Positions 37,202 through 46,542 of a stretch of DNA of 64,000 nucleotides are shown piece after piece; the first letter of the stretch is position 1, and each line of letters begins with the position of its first letter. The notes below the pieces were generated by a model. That model saw only the letters and a list, made by a program, of their open reading frames with translations, made no database searches and was not told the DNA's origin. The DNA is from Roseovarius sp. 217 (GTDB lineage: Bacteria; Pseudomonadota; Alphaproteobacteria; Rhodobacterales; Rhodobacteraceae): the NCBI RefSeq assembly GCF_000152845.1, contig NZ_CH902584.1:2305620-2369619 (forward strand). The letters run 5' to 3'. The position numbers and the translations under genes were made by a program.

Positions 37202-38134
37202 TCACCGCCCCCTGATCCTCGGGTCAAGTGCATCGCGCAGGCCATCGCCCATGTAGTTGATCGACAGCACCGTGAGCGAGATGCCAAGGCCGGGCCAGAA
37301 CACGCGCTCGGGGTAGTCCTGTAGATACTGTGTGGCGTCGTTCAAGAGCCGCCCCCAGGTCGGGAAATCGGGGGGAAAGCCCAGACCAAGAAAGCTGAGC
37401 GCGCTCTCAGTAATGATCGCATTGGCGATGCCCAGCGTGGCCGAGACCATGATCGGCGACATCACATTGGGCAGGATATGCCGGGTGATGAGGCCGAAAT
37501 TGGTGGTGCCGATGGAGCGGGCGGCGAGGATGAATTCGCGCTCTTTCAGCGCCAGCACATCGCCGCGCACGATGCGGGCGGTGGGCATCCAGCTTGTCAC
37601 GCCGATGGCCACCACGATCAGGATGAAAATACCTCGCTCGGGACCAAAGGTGCCGTTGAGCGCCTCGCGGAACAAGAGCACCATCACGAGCAATAGCGGC
37701 AGAAGTGGTAGCGACAGGAAGAGGTCGGTGAGGCGCATGAGCGGTCCATCGAGGCGGCGGAAGAAGCCCGCGAGCACGCCTACAAGTGAGCCGAGCACCA
37801 AGGCCAGCAACATCGCCGTCAGACCCACCGCAATCGAGGTCTGCCCGCCCGCCATCATCCGCGCCAGCGTATCGCGGCCCAACTGGTCGGTGCCAAAGGG
37901 ATGGGCCCAGCTTGGCCCCTGATTGCGGGCGCGGATGTCGATGAAGGTGGCGTCATAGGGCCAGACATGGGGTCCGATGAACACGGCAACGATGATAAGC
38001 ACAAGGATAACCCCCCCGGCGAGGGCGCCCCGGTGGCTCTTGAACTGGTCCCAGACATCGCGCCACTGGCTGCGCGGCGGGGCGGTGGGGCCAGTATCGG
38101 CGAGGGCCGCGATGGGTTTGGGGGTCTCAGTCAT
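37202..38134 (-). CDS. ABC transporter permease, DppC/OppC type
   Basis: A 310-residue inner-membrane permease. The N-terminal OppC domain has a single segment (GALAGGVILVLIIVAVFIGPHV) then PFGTDQLGRDTLARMMAGGQTSIAVGL, the family hallmark. The ATPase contact loop is IVRGDVLALKEREFILAARSIGTTNFGLITRHILPN. It overlaps the DppB-type gene by eight bases. With the upstream permease and binding protein it forms a peptide-class importer; substrate is not known. Confidence 0.92.
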   Translation of the reverse strand: MTETPKPIAALADTGPTAPPRSQWRDVWDQFKSHRGALAGGVILVLIIVAVFIGPHVWPYDATFIDIRARNQGPSWAHPFGTDQLGRDTLARMMAGGQTSIAVGLTAMLLALVLGSLVGVLAGFFRRLDGPLMRLTDLFLSLPLLPLLLVMVLLFREALNGTFGPERGIFILIVVAIGVTSWMPTARIVRGDVLALKEREFILAARSIGTTNFGLITRHILPNVMSPIMVSATLGIANAIITESALSFLGLGFPPDFPTWGRLLNDATQYLQDYPERVFWPGLGISLTVLSINYMGDGLRDALDPRIRGR

Positions 38135-39134
38135 AACGTATCCTCGGGTCGAGCACGCCGTAGAGCACATCGGCGATGATGTTGAAGAACACGATCAGCA
38201 CCGCGATGATGAAGGTCACGGTCTGCACCATCGGCAGGTCATTCGCCTGAATGGCGGTGATCAGGAGTTGGCCGAGGCCGTTCACCTTGAATATCTGTTC
38301 GGTGATGATCGCGCCGCCAAAGATCGACGGCACGCCGAGGGCGATGACCGTGATCACCGGGATCATCGAGTTGCGCAGCACATGCACCATGACCACTGAC
38401 CATTCCGAAAGCCCCTTGGCGCGGGCGGTGCGCACATAGTCCTGATTGAGATTGTCGAGCATCGAGGCGCGCATGAAGCGGCTGATCTGTGCGGTTGTTT
38501 GCAGCGCCAGCACCATCACCGGCATCACCATCTGCATCAGTTGCAGTTTGAACGTTTGCCAGTCGACCACCACCAGCGTGGTGTCATAGATCGAGGGCAG
38601 CCAGCCCAGTTGCACCGAAAAGATCACGATCACCAGCACGCCGGAGAAAAAAGGCGGCACCGAATAGCCGACCATGGTGATGAAGGTGCCGGTCTGATCG
38701 AACACGGAATACTGCCGGTAGGCGGAATAGATGCCGATGGGCAGGGCAATGAGGATACCCACCACATAGGACATGGCCACCACCCAGAGGGTTTGCGGCA
38801 TGCGCTGTACGACCACATCCATCACCGGCGAGCGGAATTGCCAGCTGAGCACGCGCTGCTGGCCTTCGGCCAAGGCCGTGCCAAACAGCCAGTCGATGAA
38901 CATCATCGGCTCGACCACGAAGAATTGCCACATCCATTTGACAAAGCGGATATGGGTGGGTTCGCCCAGCCCCAGCGCCAGACGCATCTTTTCCTTGACG
39001 TCAGGCGGCACGGTCAGCGGCACCTGTGCCATCGGGTCGCCGGGGGCCAGTTCGAGCAGGAGAAAGATCACGAGGCTGATAAACAGCAGCGTCGGGATCG
39101 CGAGGACAAGCCGTCGGATCGTATAGGTCAGCAT
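38127..39134 (-). CDS. ABC transporter permease, DppB/OppB type
   Basis: A 335-residue permease with six membrane segments, beginning LTYTIRRLVLAIPTLLFISLVIFLLLELAPGDP, the hallmark of DppB. The ATPase contact loop is RASMLDNLNQDYVRTARAKGLSEWSVVMVHVLRNSMIPVITVIAL. An internal 80-residue loop (FVKWMWQFFVVEPMMFIDW) is longer than in DppB of E. coli and is seen in the larger OppB-like group. It is the partner of the DppC-type gene and follows the binding-protein gene by 89 bp. Confidence 0.92.
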   Translation of the reverse strand: MLTYTIRRLVLAIPTLLFISLVIFLLLELAPGDPMAQVPLTVPPDVKEKMRLALGLGEPTHIRFVKWMWQFFVVEPMMFIDWLFGTALAEGQQRVLSWQFRSPVMDVVVQRMPQTLWVVAMSYVVGILIALPIGIYSAYRQYSVFDQTGTFITMVGYSVPPFFSGVLVIVIFSVQLGWLPSIYDTTLVVVDWQTFKLQLMQMVMPVMVLALQTTAQISRFMRASMLDNLNQDYVRTARAKGLSEWSVVMVHVLRNSMIPVITVIALGVPSIFGGAIITEQIFKVNGLGQLLITAIQANDLPMVQTVTFIIAVLIVFFNIIADVLYGVLDPRIRYD

Positions 39135-39223
39135 GCGCGGCGCCTTATGCGGTCGTTCTTATCGTTGTCGGGCAATCAAGGGGCCGCCCCGGAGGTGATC
39201 CGGGGCAGCCGTTTCGGATCAGA

Positions 39224-40924
39224 TCACTTGATCCGGAACCAGTCCGCAGCGTTCCAAAGCTCGGTGTCCCAAGTGTTCAACTCGACCCCGCCCAGCGTGT
39301 TGGAGCGGGCCGAGACGCGGCCACGGTCCACCAGAGGCACGATGGTGTAGCTGTCCTTGGTCAGCATGTCGTTGAGGGTTTTGGCGATTTCCGCGCGCTT
39401 ATCCAGCTCTGCGGTGCGGCCGAGTTCCTTGATCAACTCGTCATAGGCCGGGTCGCAGAAGCGGTTGATATTCTCGCCTTGCCACTGGGTTTCGGGGCGC
39501 GGTGCCTTGTTGCAGGTGTAGCCCGCCAGATAGGACTGCGGATCGGTGCCGTCAAAGTTGTTGGCGTACATTTCCACATCGGAGTAGAATTTCGGGAAGG
39601 TGTCGGGGCTGCCCGGATCGCTGCCGAAGAAGACAGAGGCCGAGATATTGCGCAGTTCGGTTTCGACACCGATTTCCGACCACCACTGTTTGATCAGGGC
39701 CTGAAAATCCTGACGCACCGCATTGGTCGAGGTCTGATAGAGCAGCGACAGTTTCTTGCCGTCCTTTTCGCGGATGCCGTCCCCGCCAACGGTCCAGCCC
39801 GCCTCTTCCAAAAGCGCCTTGGCGCCTTCGATATCCTGCACCAAGCAGTCGGTGTTGTCGGAGGCAAAAATTTCCGGTGCGGGCACCAGATTGCAGGTGG
39901 CGCGGCCTGCTTTGCCATAGCCCACTTCGACCAGCAATTCGCGGTCAATTGCCATTGAGAGCGCCTGACGCACGCGTATGTCGGTCAGGATCGGATGCGG
40001 GTGCTTGGCCGTGGCGCGCTCGCCCTCGGGCAGGTCGGGCGAGGGGTCGGTCATGTTCATCTCGATCCGCTCGACCAGCGTGCCAAAGGCCGACATGGCC
40101 ACGCCCTTGCCTGCCGCCTCCATATTGGCGATCACGTCGGGGGCGAGTTGCAGGTTCCACGCATAGTCGAATTCGCCGGTTTCCAGCACCGCGCGCCCTG
40201 CCGCCGTGGCATCGCCGCCGCCCTTGAAGGTCATGGTGGCAAAGCGCGGCTTGGCCGGGTCGCGGTAATTCGGGTTGGCCGAGAGCGAGATCACGTCATT
40301 GGGCCGGAATTCGTCCACCGTGAACGGGCCGGTGCCGATGGGCGAGAAATTCGCATCGGTGCATTCCGGGGCCTTGGGGCCAAGGCATTCGGCAAATTGC
40401 GCGGCTTGAATGATCGGGGCCTGACCGCCCATAAACGGGCCGTAGGGCACCGGGGTGGGCTGTGAGAAGTTGACCTTGACCGTCAGGTCGTCGATGACCT
40501 CGACCGACTCCACGCCTTCGTATTTACCAAGCTGGGCGCAGCCGCCCTCGGGGTGCATGCAGTATTCGGCGGTGAATTTCACGTCCGTGGCGGTAAAGGG
40601 CGTGCCGTCCGACCACAGGATGCCCGGCTTGATCTTCCATGTGATGGAGGTGAGATCCTCGGACACGCCGCCATTCTCGACGGTTGGAATTTCTTCGGCC
40701 AGATAGGGGATCATCTCGCCCTTGGTGTTGTAGCGGCCCAAGGGTTCGATCACGAGGCTGGCGGCCTCGACCTCTTTGGTGCCGCCCGAGAGATAGGGAT
40801 TCATGATCGAGGGCGCTTGCCAATAGATCAGATTGACATGGCCATCCGCGCCGCGCTCTGCCATCGCGACAGAGGCGAGGCTGGTGGCGGCGGTCGCGCC
40901 AAGGAGTAGGGATTTCAGTGTCAT
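39224..40924 (-). CDS. ABC transporter substrate-binding protein, family 5
   Basis: A 566-residue periplasmic binding protein with a Sec signal peptide (about 1-22, ending VAMAERG). Family motifs include ITWKIKPGILWSDGTPFTATDVKFTAEY and IRVQALSMAIDRELLVEVGYG (written from the frame as DIRVRQALSMAIDREL), then ARSNTLGGVELNTWDTELW at the end. Several cysteines suggest disulfides. GGAGG lies ahead of the start at 40924. It is first in the minus-strand operon with two permeases, while its likely ATPase is divergent at 41225. Confidence 0.9.
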   Translation of the reverse strand: MTLKSLLLGATAATSLASVAMAERGADGHVNLIYWQAPSIMNPYLSGGTKEVEAASLVIEPLGRYNTKGEMIPYLAEEIPTVENGGVSEDLTSITWKIKPGILWSDGTPFTATDVKFTAEYCMHPEGGCAQLGKYEGVESVEVIDDLTVKVNFSQPTPVPYGPFMGGQAPIIQAAQFAECLGPKAPECTDANFSPIGTGPFTVDEFRPNDVISLSANPNYRDPAKPRFATMTFKGGGDATAAGRAVLETGEFDYAWNLQLAPDVIANMEAAGKGVAMSAFGTLVERIEMNMTDPSPDLPEGERATAKHPHPILTDIRVRQALSMAIDRELLVEVGYGKAGRATCNLVPAPEIFASDNTDCLVQDIEGAKALLEEAGWTVGGDGIREKDGKKLSLLYQTSTNAVRQDFQALIKQWWSEIGVETELRNISASVFFGSDPGSPDTFPKFYSDVEMYANNFDGTDPQSYLAGYTCNKAPRPETQWQGENINRFCDPAYDELIKELGRTAELDKRAEIAKTLNDMLTKDSYTIVPLVDRGRVSARSNTLGGVELNTWDTELWNAADWFRIK

Positions 40925-41224
40925 GGGTGGGTCTTCCTCCGGTGTTGGACAGCGGTTTGTTGTGCCATCTCATTCGCTTTTTTCCCGGCGCGTCAGGGAC
41001 GTGACCGGGCGAGTGCCGCAAAGAGAAGCCGCCCGCACCGTCGGTGTCAGGCTGCCGCATCCCCAGACGACATGGGGCATCTCAGACCGGATAAGTTTAA
41101 ATTGCAAGCATTCCATTTGGGCGTGTGCGCAAAGGAGCATCACAATCCCCGTGTTATTTGACTCGGAGGCGGCAAAGTGAGTAGCGTTTGAGCAGTGTTC
41201 CCCAAAGGTGAGAGGTCGCGGCGC
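40925..41224. other. Divergent promoter region of the peptide-type ABC transporter
   Basis: This 300-bp gap separates the binding-protein gene (minus) from the ATPase gene (plus). Its centre, around 41080-41130, is AT-richer than the flanks (ATAAGTTTAAATTGCAAGC), as expected of promoters. I see no clear palindrome, riboswitch or small RNA in it. Confidence 0.5.
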
Positions 41225-43045
41225 ATGCTGGATACCCCGATTGTCCGGATCGAGAATCTCCGGGTTGAGTTCGAGACACGGGATGGGCAGGTGGTTGGGG
41301 TCGAGGATGTCTCCTTTACAGTCAATGCCGGTGAGACCGTGTGCATCGTCGGTGAATCCGGGTCGGGCAAGTCGGTGTCGTCGCTGTCGCTAATGCGGCT
41401 GGTGGAATATGGCGGTGGCACGATTGCCGGCGGGCAGATGATCTTTGATCGCAAGGAGGGTGGGGCGATTGATCTGGCTCAGACGGATCAAAGCCTGATG
41501 CGCACGATCCGGGGCAATGAGATCGGGATGATCTTTCAGGAGCCGATGACGGCGCTTAACCCGGTGTTCACCGTGGGGCGGCAATTGTCCGAAGGGTTGC
41601 GGGTGCATCGCGGTTTGAGCAAGGCAGAGGCGCGGGCGCGCGCGCTGGACCTGTTGCGCGAGGTGCGCATTCCCGAGCCGGAGCGGCGGCTTGATCAATA
41701 TCCACACGAATTGTCGGGCGGGATGCGGCAGCGGGTGGTGATTGCCATGGCGCTGGCCTGCGCGCCGCGCCTGTTGATTGCGGATGAGCCGACGACGGCG
41801 CTTGATGTGACGATTCAGGCCGAGATTCTGGCGCTGATTGACCGGCTCAAGCGCGAGACCGGGACGGCGGTGGTGTTCATCACCCATGACATGGCGGTGG
41901 TGGCGCAGATGGCTGACCGGGTGGTCGTGATGTTTCGCGGCAACAAGGTCGAAGAGGGCACGGTGGAGCAGATATTCGAGGCCCCGGCGCATGAGTATAC
42001 CCGCGCGCTCTTGGCCGCTGTGCCGAAACTTGGCGAGATGCGGGGCAAGGCCTATCCCGAGCCGATGCGCCTGTTGGGGTCCGATGCGCATGAGATCAAG
42101 CCGATCAAGGGCTACGATGACGAATTGTTGCATGTCAGCGGTTTGACCACGCGGTTCCCGGTCAAGGGCGGGTTCTTTCGCCGGACACTGGCCAATGTGC
42201 ACGCGGTCGAGGATGTGTCGTTCACGTTGTCACGCGGGCGCACGCTGAGCCTTGTGGGGGAATCGGGCTGTGGCAAATCCACCGCCGGGCGGTCGATCCT
42301 GCGGCTGATCGAGCCAACCTCGGGCGAGGTGCGGCTGGGCGGAGTGGATATCATGGCGCTCACGCCGCCCGAGTTGCGCCGCGCGCGGGTGGATATGCAG
42401 ATGGTGTTTCAAGACCCGTTCGCGAGCCTCAATCCGCAGATGAAGCTGGCGGCGCAGGTGGCCGAACCGATGCGCAATTATGGGCTGGCGACCGGGTCCG
42501 AGATTGAGGATCGGGTGGCGATGCTGTTTGACCGGGTGGAGTTGCCGCGCTCTTTCCTGCGGCGGTTTCCGCATGAGTTGAGCGGCGGACAGCGGCAGCG
42601 GGTGGCGATTGCCCGCGCGCTGGCGCTCAATCCCAAGCTGATTGTCGCGGATGAGGCGGTGAGCGCCTTGGATGTGAGCGTGCAGGCGCAGGTGCTCAAC
42701 CTGATGATGGAATTGCAGGCCGATCTGGGGCTGAGTTACCTCTTTATCAGCCATGATATGGCGGTGGTTGAGCGGGTCAGTCATGATGTGGGCGTCATGT
42801 ATCTGGGCCGGATCGTGGAGCGGGGACCGCGCGCGGCGGTGTTCGAGAACCCGCAGCATCCCTATACGCAAGCGTTGATGAAGGCGGTGCCGATTGCCGA
42901 TCCACGGCGGCGGAAATCCGAAAAGGATCTGAACTTCAAGCCGATCCCCTCGCCGATCCACCGGGTCGGGTATGAGCCGGGGCCGTCGGTGTATAAAGAG
43001 GTCGATCCGGGGCATTTCGTGCTGACGTCCGAGAGCGGGTATTGA
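41225..43045 (+). CDS. Fused dipeptide-type ABC transporter ATPase (two ATP-binding domains)
   Basis: A 606-residue protein carrying two ATPase modules in tandem, equal to DppD plus DppF in one chain. The first has [17 protein letters not shown] (Walker A), [16 protein letters not shown] and [14 protein letters not shown]; the second has [33 protein letters not shown] and [14 protein letters not shown]. Note Ala in the second Walker B (ADEAVS) where Pro is usual. Each ends with an oligopeptide-type C-terminal zone. GTG at 41195 is an alternative start; ATG at 41225 is preceded by GAGAGG. It probably powers the divergent permeases. Its stop overlaps the region of the argE-like start. Confidence 0.9.
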   Translation: MLDTPIVRIENLRVEFETRDGQVVGVEDVSFTVNAGETVCIVGESGSGKSVSSLSLMRLVEYGGGTIAGGQMIFDRKEGGAIDLAQTDQSLMRTIRGNEIGMIFQEPMTALNPVFTVGRQLSEGLRVHRGLSKAEARARALDLLREVRIPEPERRLDQYPHELSGGMRQRVVIAMALACAPRLLIADEPTTALDVTIQAEILALIDRLKRETGTAVVFITHDMAVVAQMADRVVVMFRGNKVEEGTVEQIFEAPAHEYTRALLAAVPKLGEMRGKAYPEPMRLLGSDAHEIKPIKGYDDELLHVSGLTTRFPVKGGFFRRTLANVHAVEDVSFTLSRGRTLSLVGESGCGKSTAGRSILRLIEPTSGEVRLGGVDIMALTPPELRRARVDMQMVFQDPFASLNPQMKLAAQVAEPMRNYGLATGSEIEDRVAMLFDRVELPRSFLRRFPHELSGGQRQRVAIARALALNPKLIVADEAVSALDVSVQAQVLNLMMELQADLGLSYLFISHDMAVVERVSHDVGVMYLGRIVERGPRAAVFENPQHPYTQALMKAVPIADPRRRKSEKDLNFKPIPSPIHRVGYEPGPSVYKEVDPGHFVLTSESGY

Positions 43046-43047
43046 GC

Positions 43048-44214
43048 ATGGCCGAGCGTTTGACGCCGTTCGAGATCATGGAACGGCTGGTGGCTTTTCC
43101 AACCGTGAGCCGTGACAGCAATCTGCCCTTGGTTGACTGGGTCGAGGATTATTTGGCGGGCCATGGCATACCCGCCCATCGCCATTATGACGAGACCGGC
43201 GAGAAAGCGGCGATTTTCGTGCATGTTGGGCCGGAGGTGGCGGGCGGTGTCGTGCTCTCGGGGCATACCGATGTGGTGCCGGTGGATGGGCAGCCCTGGG
43301 CCAGCGATCCCTTTGTGGTGGTGGAGCGCGACGGCAAATATTACGGGCGCGGCTGTTGCGACATGAAGGGGTTTGATGCGTTGGCGATCTGGGCGCTGGT
43401 CGAGGCGCAGCACGCCGGTGTGGCGCGGCCCCTGCAACTGGCGCTGAGCTATGACGAGGAAGTGGGCTGTGTCGGTGCGCCGCCGATGATCGAGCGAATG
43501 CTGGAGGTGCTGCCACGCGCGGATCTGGCGATCATCGGCGAGCCGTCGATGATGCAGGCGGTGACGGGGCACAAGGGCGGGCTGGGCTATGAGGTGCATA
43601 TGGTGGGGTTCGAGGTGCATAGCTCGATCATGCATCGCGGGGTCAATGCGATCATGGCGGCGGCGCCCTTGATCGACTGGGCCAATGTTCAGAATGCCGA
43701 GAACCGGGCGCGCAGGCCTTCGGAACTGGCGTCGATGTTTGAGCCGCCGTGGACCACCTTGCATGTGGGGCAGATTGCGGGCGGCACCGCGCATAACATC
43801 ACCGCCAAGGATTGCCGGTTCGGCATGGATTTCCGGGTTGTGCCGGGTGAGGACCCCGAAGACTGGGGGCGGCGGTTCGAGGCGCGGGTGGCTGAGGCGG
43901 AGGCCGATATGCGGGCGGTGCACGCGGAGGCCCGGATTGATCTGCGGCCCAAGTTTCAGGTGCCGGGGTTGAAACCCGAAGAGGCGGGCGCGGCTGAGGG
44001 CTTGGTGCGGCAGATCACCGGCGATAATGGGCGGCATGTGGTCAGCTACGGCACCGAGGCCGGGCAGTTTCAGGAGCGCGGGTATTCTGCGGTGATCTGT
44101 GGTCCCGGCGACATTGCGCAGGCACATCAGCCGGATGAATTTATCACCGTGGCGCAGTTCGAGGCCGGGCATGATTTCATGCGCGCGTTGTTGGAGCGGC
44201 TCAAGAGCGCGTGA
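43048..44214 (+). CDS. argE: M20 family deacylase, acetylornithine deacetylase-like
   Basis: A 388-residue zinc hydrolase of the ArgE/DapE group. Metal ligands lie in VLSGHTDVVPVDGQPW, YGRGCCDMKGFDALA and YDEEVGCVGAPPMI, with GEPSMMQAVTGHKGGLGYEV following. The dimerisation domain holds HSSIMHRGVNAI. ArgE removes acetyl from N-acetylornithine, but placement right after a peptide-class ATPase suggests it may instead process an imported acylated amino acid or peptide. ATG at 43048 is three bases after the ATPase stop. Confidence 0.85.
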   Translation: MAERLTPFEIMERLVAFPTVSRDSNLPLVDWVEDYLAGHGIPAHRHYDETGEKAAIFVHVGPEVAGGVVLSGHTDVVPVDGQPWASDPFVVVERDGKYYGRGCCDMKGFDALAIWALVEAQHAGVARPLQLALSYDEEVGCVGAPPMIERMLEVLPRADLAIIGEPSMMQAVTGHKGGLGYEVHMVGFEVHSSIMHRGVNAIMAAAPLIDWANVQNAENRARRPSELASMFEPPWTTLHVGQIAGGTAHNITAKDCRFGMDFRVVPGEDPEDWGRRFEARVAEAEADMRAVHAEARIDLRPKFQVPGLKPEEAGAAEGLVRQITGDNGRHVVSYGTEAGQFQERGYSAVICGPGDIAQAHQPDEFITVAQFEAGHDFMRALLERLKSA

Positions 44215-44223
44215 GAAACTGGC

Positions 44224-45138
44224 TCAGGCGGGGGCGAGATGCACCACCTCTGCACCTTTGAGAGCAGAAGCTGCGGCGTCTATTTCCTCTTTTGACATCA
44301 GGCACATGGCGGTGCTGAGCGCGTCGGCGAGTGCTGCGCTGTCAGCGGTGACGCTGATGAGGTGCCAGCGTGGCGTTGCGGGTTTGCCGGTCCGGGGATC
44401 GAGGATATGGCCTGCTGTGGCCTCGACATCGAAGACGGTGCCCAAAGGCGCGGAGGAGGCCAGAGCGCGGTCGCGCAGGCTGATGTGCGGGCGGTCGGGT
44501 GCGTCGAGCGTCACCGGCCAGTCGCCGCCCTGCGGAGTGCCACCAAGGGCGCGCAATTCGCCGGTGTCGATCAGGATGTCGCTCAGCCCTTCGGCCTGCA
44601 AGAGATGCGCGATGCGATCCGCGATATAGCCCTGTGCGATGCCATTGAGGGTGAGCGCCATGCCGGGGCGCAGGGTGATGGCGCTGGCGTCATAGCGCAG
44701 ATCAGACCATGCGCCATGGGCGCGCGCCGCTGCGATTTCGGTGTCGGAGGGCGCATGGCCCGCGCTGTGGCTGCGGGCATAGAGATCCCAGAGTGGTTGC
44801 ACGGTGGGATCAAACAGCCCGAGGGTTGCGCGGTGTGCCGTGGCGGCCAGAGACAGGCAGTCGAGCAACTCAAAAGGGGGCGCGTCGAGATGGCCGGTGG
44901 CATTGAGTTGGCTCAGGGCGGAACTGGTGCGGTAGAGGCTGAAGATCTGCTCCAATCGCTCGATCTCGGCGCGGGCGGCCTTTGTGATGCGCGTGGCCTC
45001 GGGGTGGCTGAGGGTGATCGTGGCGCGTGCGCCAAGGGCGGTGCCCTGCCAGCGATGCAGGGTCGTGGCCTGAGCGGTCGGCGCACAGGTCAGGGCAGCG
45101 GCAGAGATGGTCAGGAAACGGCGACGGGAGAGGGTCAT
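44224..45138 (-). CDS. nosX: FAD:protein FMN transferase NosX (ApbE family)
   Basis: A 304-residue flavin transferase with a Tat signal (TLSRRRFLTISAAALTCAPTAQA), so it works in the periplasm. ApbE motifs seen are LNGIAQGYIADRIA, DILIDTGELRALGG and the C-terminal ADSAALADALSTAMCLM. It is the last gene of the nos operon, two bases after nosL. In denitrifiers NosX attaches FMN covalently to NosR, and the NosR here keeps the target SGAT motif. Confidence 0.93.
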   Translation of the reverse strand: MTLSRRRFLTISAAALTCAPTAQATTLHRWQGTALGARATITLSHPEATRITKAARAEIERLEQIFSLYRTSSALSQLNATGHLDAPPFELLDCLSLAATAHRATLGLFDPTVQPLWDLYARSHSAGHAPSDTEIAAARAHGAWSDLRYDASAITLRPGMALTLNGIAQGYIADRIAHLLQAEGLSDILIDTGELRALGGTPQGGDWPVTLDAPDRPHISLRDRALASSAPLGTVFDVEATAGHILDPRTGKPATPRWHLISVTADSAALADALSTAMCLMSKEEIDAAASALKGAEVVHLAPA

Positions 45139-45139
45139 G

Positions 45140-45712
45140 TCAATTCTGCCTTTCGCGGGACAGTTGGTTCAGGCGGGCCTCGAATTCGTCCTCTTCGGCG
45201 CGGTCCGTGATGCCGGTCGCGATGGGCACTGCCGACAGAACGTCGCTATCCGCCACCTCGGCCAGCCGCAGGACATGCCCGCCGCGTGCCTCTGCAAAGG
45301 CCGCAGCATCCTTTGCGCCGAGAAACGGCACCAGTTCGGGCGCGTCCATGCCACCCGTTGCATCCGAGCCGATCACGTAATGCGCCCCCGTGGCGTCGAT
45401 CCAGTTTTCGGCCCCGGGCTGGTCCCAACTGGCGGCGGCGGCCATGTCGTTGACATAGATGGCGGTGATGGCGTGGCTCTGTTCGGGCATGCGCTGATAG
45501 GCGATGGCGTCGCGCACCTGACTGAAGAAGAGGGGGTGATCCAAGCCCTCAAGATGCACCTGCGCCTTGGGGCCGGGATGTTCGAGCAGGTCCATCTGGC
45601 AGTAATGGCCGACAGCCTCTGCCGTGAGGGACACCGCGTCGGGGCGGGTCGCCACCTCTTCCTTGCAGGCGGCAAGGGCGAGGGGCAACAGGAGGATTGG
45701 CAGGAGTTTCAT
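45140..45712 (-). CDS. nosL: Copper chaperone lipoprotein NosL
   Basis: A 190-residue lipoprotein: signal peptide with lipobox LALAAC (Cys16), then the copper site HYCQMDLLEH (Cys38, Met40) typical of NosL. Later conserved parts are DHPLFFSQVRDAIAYQRMPEQ and IYVNDMAAAASWDQPG. NosL delivers Cu(I) for assembly of the NosZ CuZ centre. Start overlaps the nosY stop by four bases; a longer frame starting at 45904 is a run into nosY and is not used. Confidence 0.93.
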   Translation of the reverse strand: MKLLPILLLPLALAACKEEVATRPDAVSLTAEAVGHYCQMDLLEHPGPKAQVHLEGLDHPLFFSQVRDAIAYQRMPEQSHAITAIYVNDMAAAASWDQPGAENWIDATGAHYVIGSDATGGMDAPELVPFLGAKDAAAFAEARGGHVLRLAEVADSDVLSAVPIATGITDRAEEDEFEARLNQLSRERQN

Positions 45713-46542
45713 GGCGTGACCCTCCGAAGGGCGGCGGCCGCCAACCCGAAGGCGGCCAGAGGCCATAAGAGGACCGAGATCAGCGCATGCGCTGCCGGAA
45801 TGGTCTGGGCCGCGCCGCCAAGGCCAGAGGCCGCTGCCGTCGCCTCGGAGGCGGCGAGGTTGTAGAGGCGGAAGGCGTCGGCGGGATTGGCCAGCAAGAG
45901 CCAAGGCAGGGCGCGGGAGGTAAACACGCCGCCGCCATCGGCCACGACCGCCGCCAAGAGCCCGAGATCATAGAGCACGACGAGGGCAAGCCAGACGCCA
46001 ATGGCAAGCCCTGCCGCTGTCCCCGGACGCCGCGCGATGGATGAGAGCGCATAGCCCAAGGCGAGAAACACCGCGCCCAAGAGGATCGAAGACCAGAAGA
46101 GGCGTAGCAGCGCGGGTAGGCCTGTCACCGCCTCGGGGTCAGTTGCAAGGGCTGTGATGGCGGCCAGCCCATAGCCCACGCCAACGGCAATCGTCAGCAC
46201 CGCCAGATGCGCTGCGAATTTACCCAAGAGGATGCCGGAGCGCGACACCGGATAGGTTAGTGTGAGCGAGAGCGTGCCGCGCTCTACCTCGCCGGCCACG
46301 GCGTCAAAGGCCATCAGAAGCGCCATCAGCGGCACGAGGTAGACGCCGAGCGAAGTCAGGCTGGCCACCGTGACCGAGAGCGCATCCACGCCGACATCGC
46401 CGGTGGGCGCGCTGCCTGCGGCGGAGAGCACGAGGGCAAAGAGCGCCATCAGCGCCACAGTGATCGTCACCCAGCGGTTGCGCAGGGCGATGCGGAATTC
46501 GGTGGCGCCGAGGGCGGCCACGGGTCTGAGGAGGGCGGTCAT
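45709..46542 (-). CDS. nosY: Nitrous oxide reductase maturation ABC permease NosY
   Basis: A 277-residue inner-membrane protein with six hydrophobic segments, beginning EFRIALRNRWVTITVALMALFALVLSAAGSAP, and containing MAFDAVAGEVERGTLSLTLTYPVSRSGILLGKF, both NosY hallmarks. It pairs with NosF and periplasmic NosD to supply a sulfur species for the CuZ cluster. It overlaps nosF by four bases and nosL by four bases. Confidence 0.95.
   Translation of the reverse strand: MTALLRPVAALGATEFRIALRNRWVTITVALMALFALVLSAAGSAPTGDVGVDALSVTVASLTSLGVYLVPLMALLMAFDAVAGEVERGTLSLTLTYPVSRSGILLGKFAAHLAVLTIAVGVGYGLAAITALATDPEAVTGLPALLRLFWSSILLGAVFLALGYALSSIARRPGTAAGLAIGVWLALVVLYDLGLLAAVVADGGGVFTSRALPWLLLANPADAFRLYNLAASEATAAASGLGGAAQTIPAAHALISVLLWPLAAFGLAAAALRRVTP

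Noticed and set aside
42862..44172. 436-residue minus-strand frame opposite the argE-like gene
   Set aside because: Antisense shadow; plus strand carries intact metal-ligand motifs.
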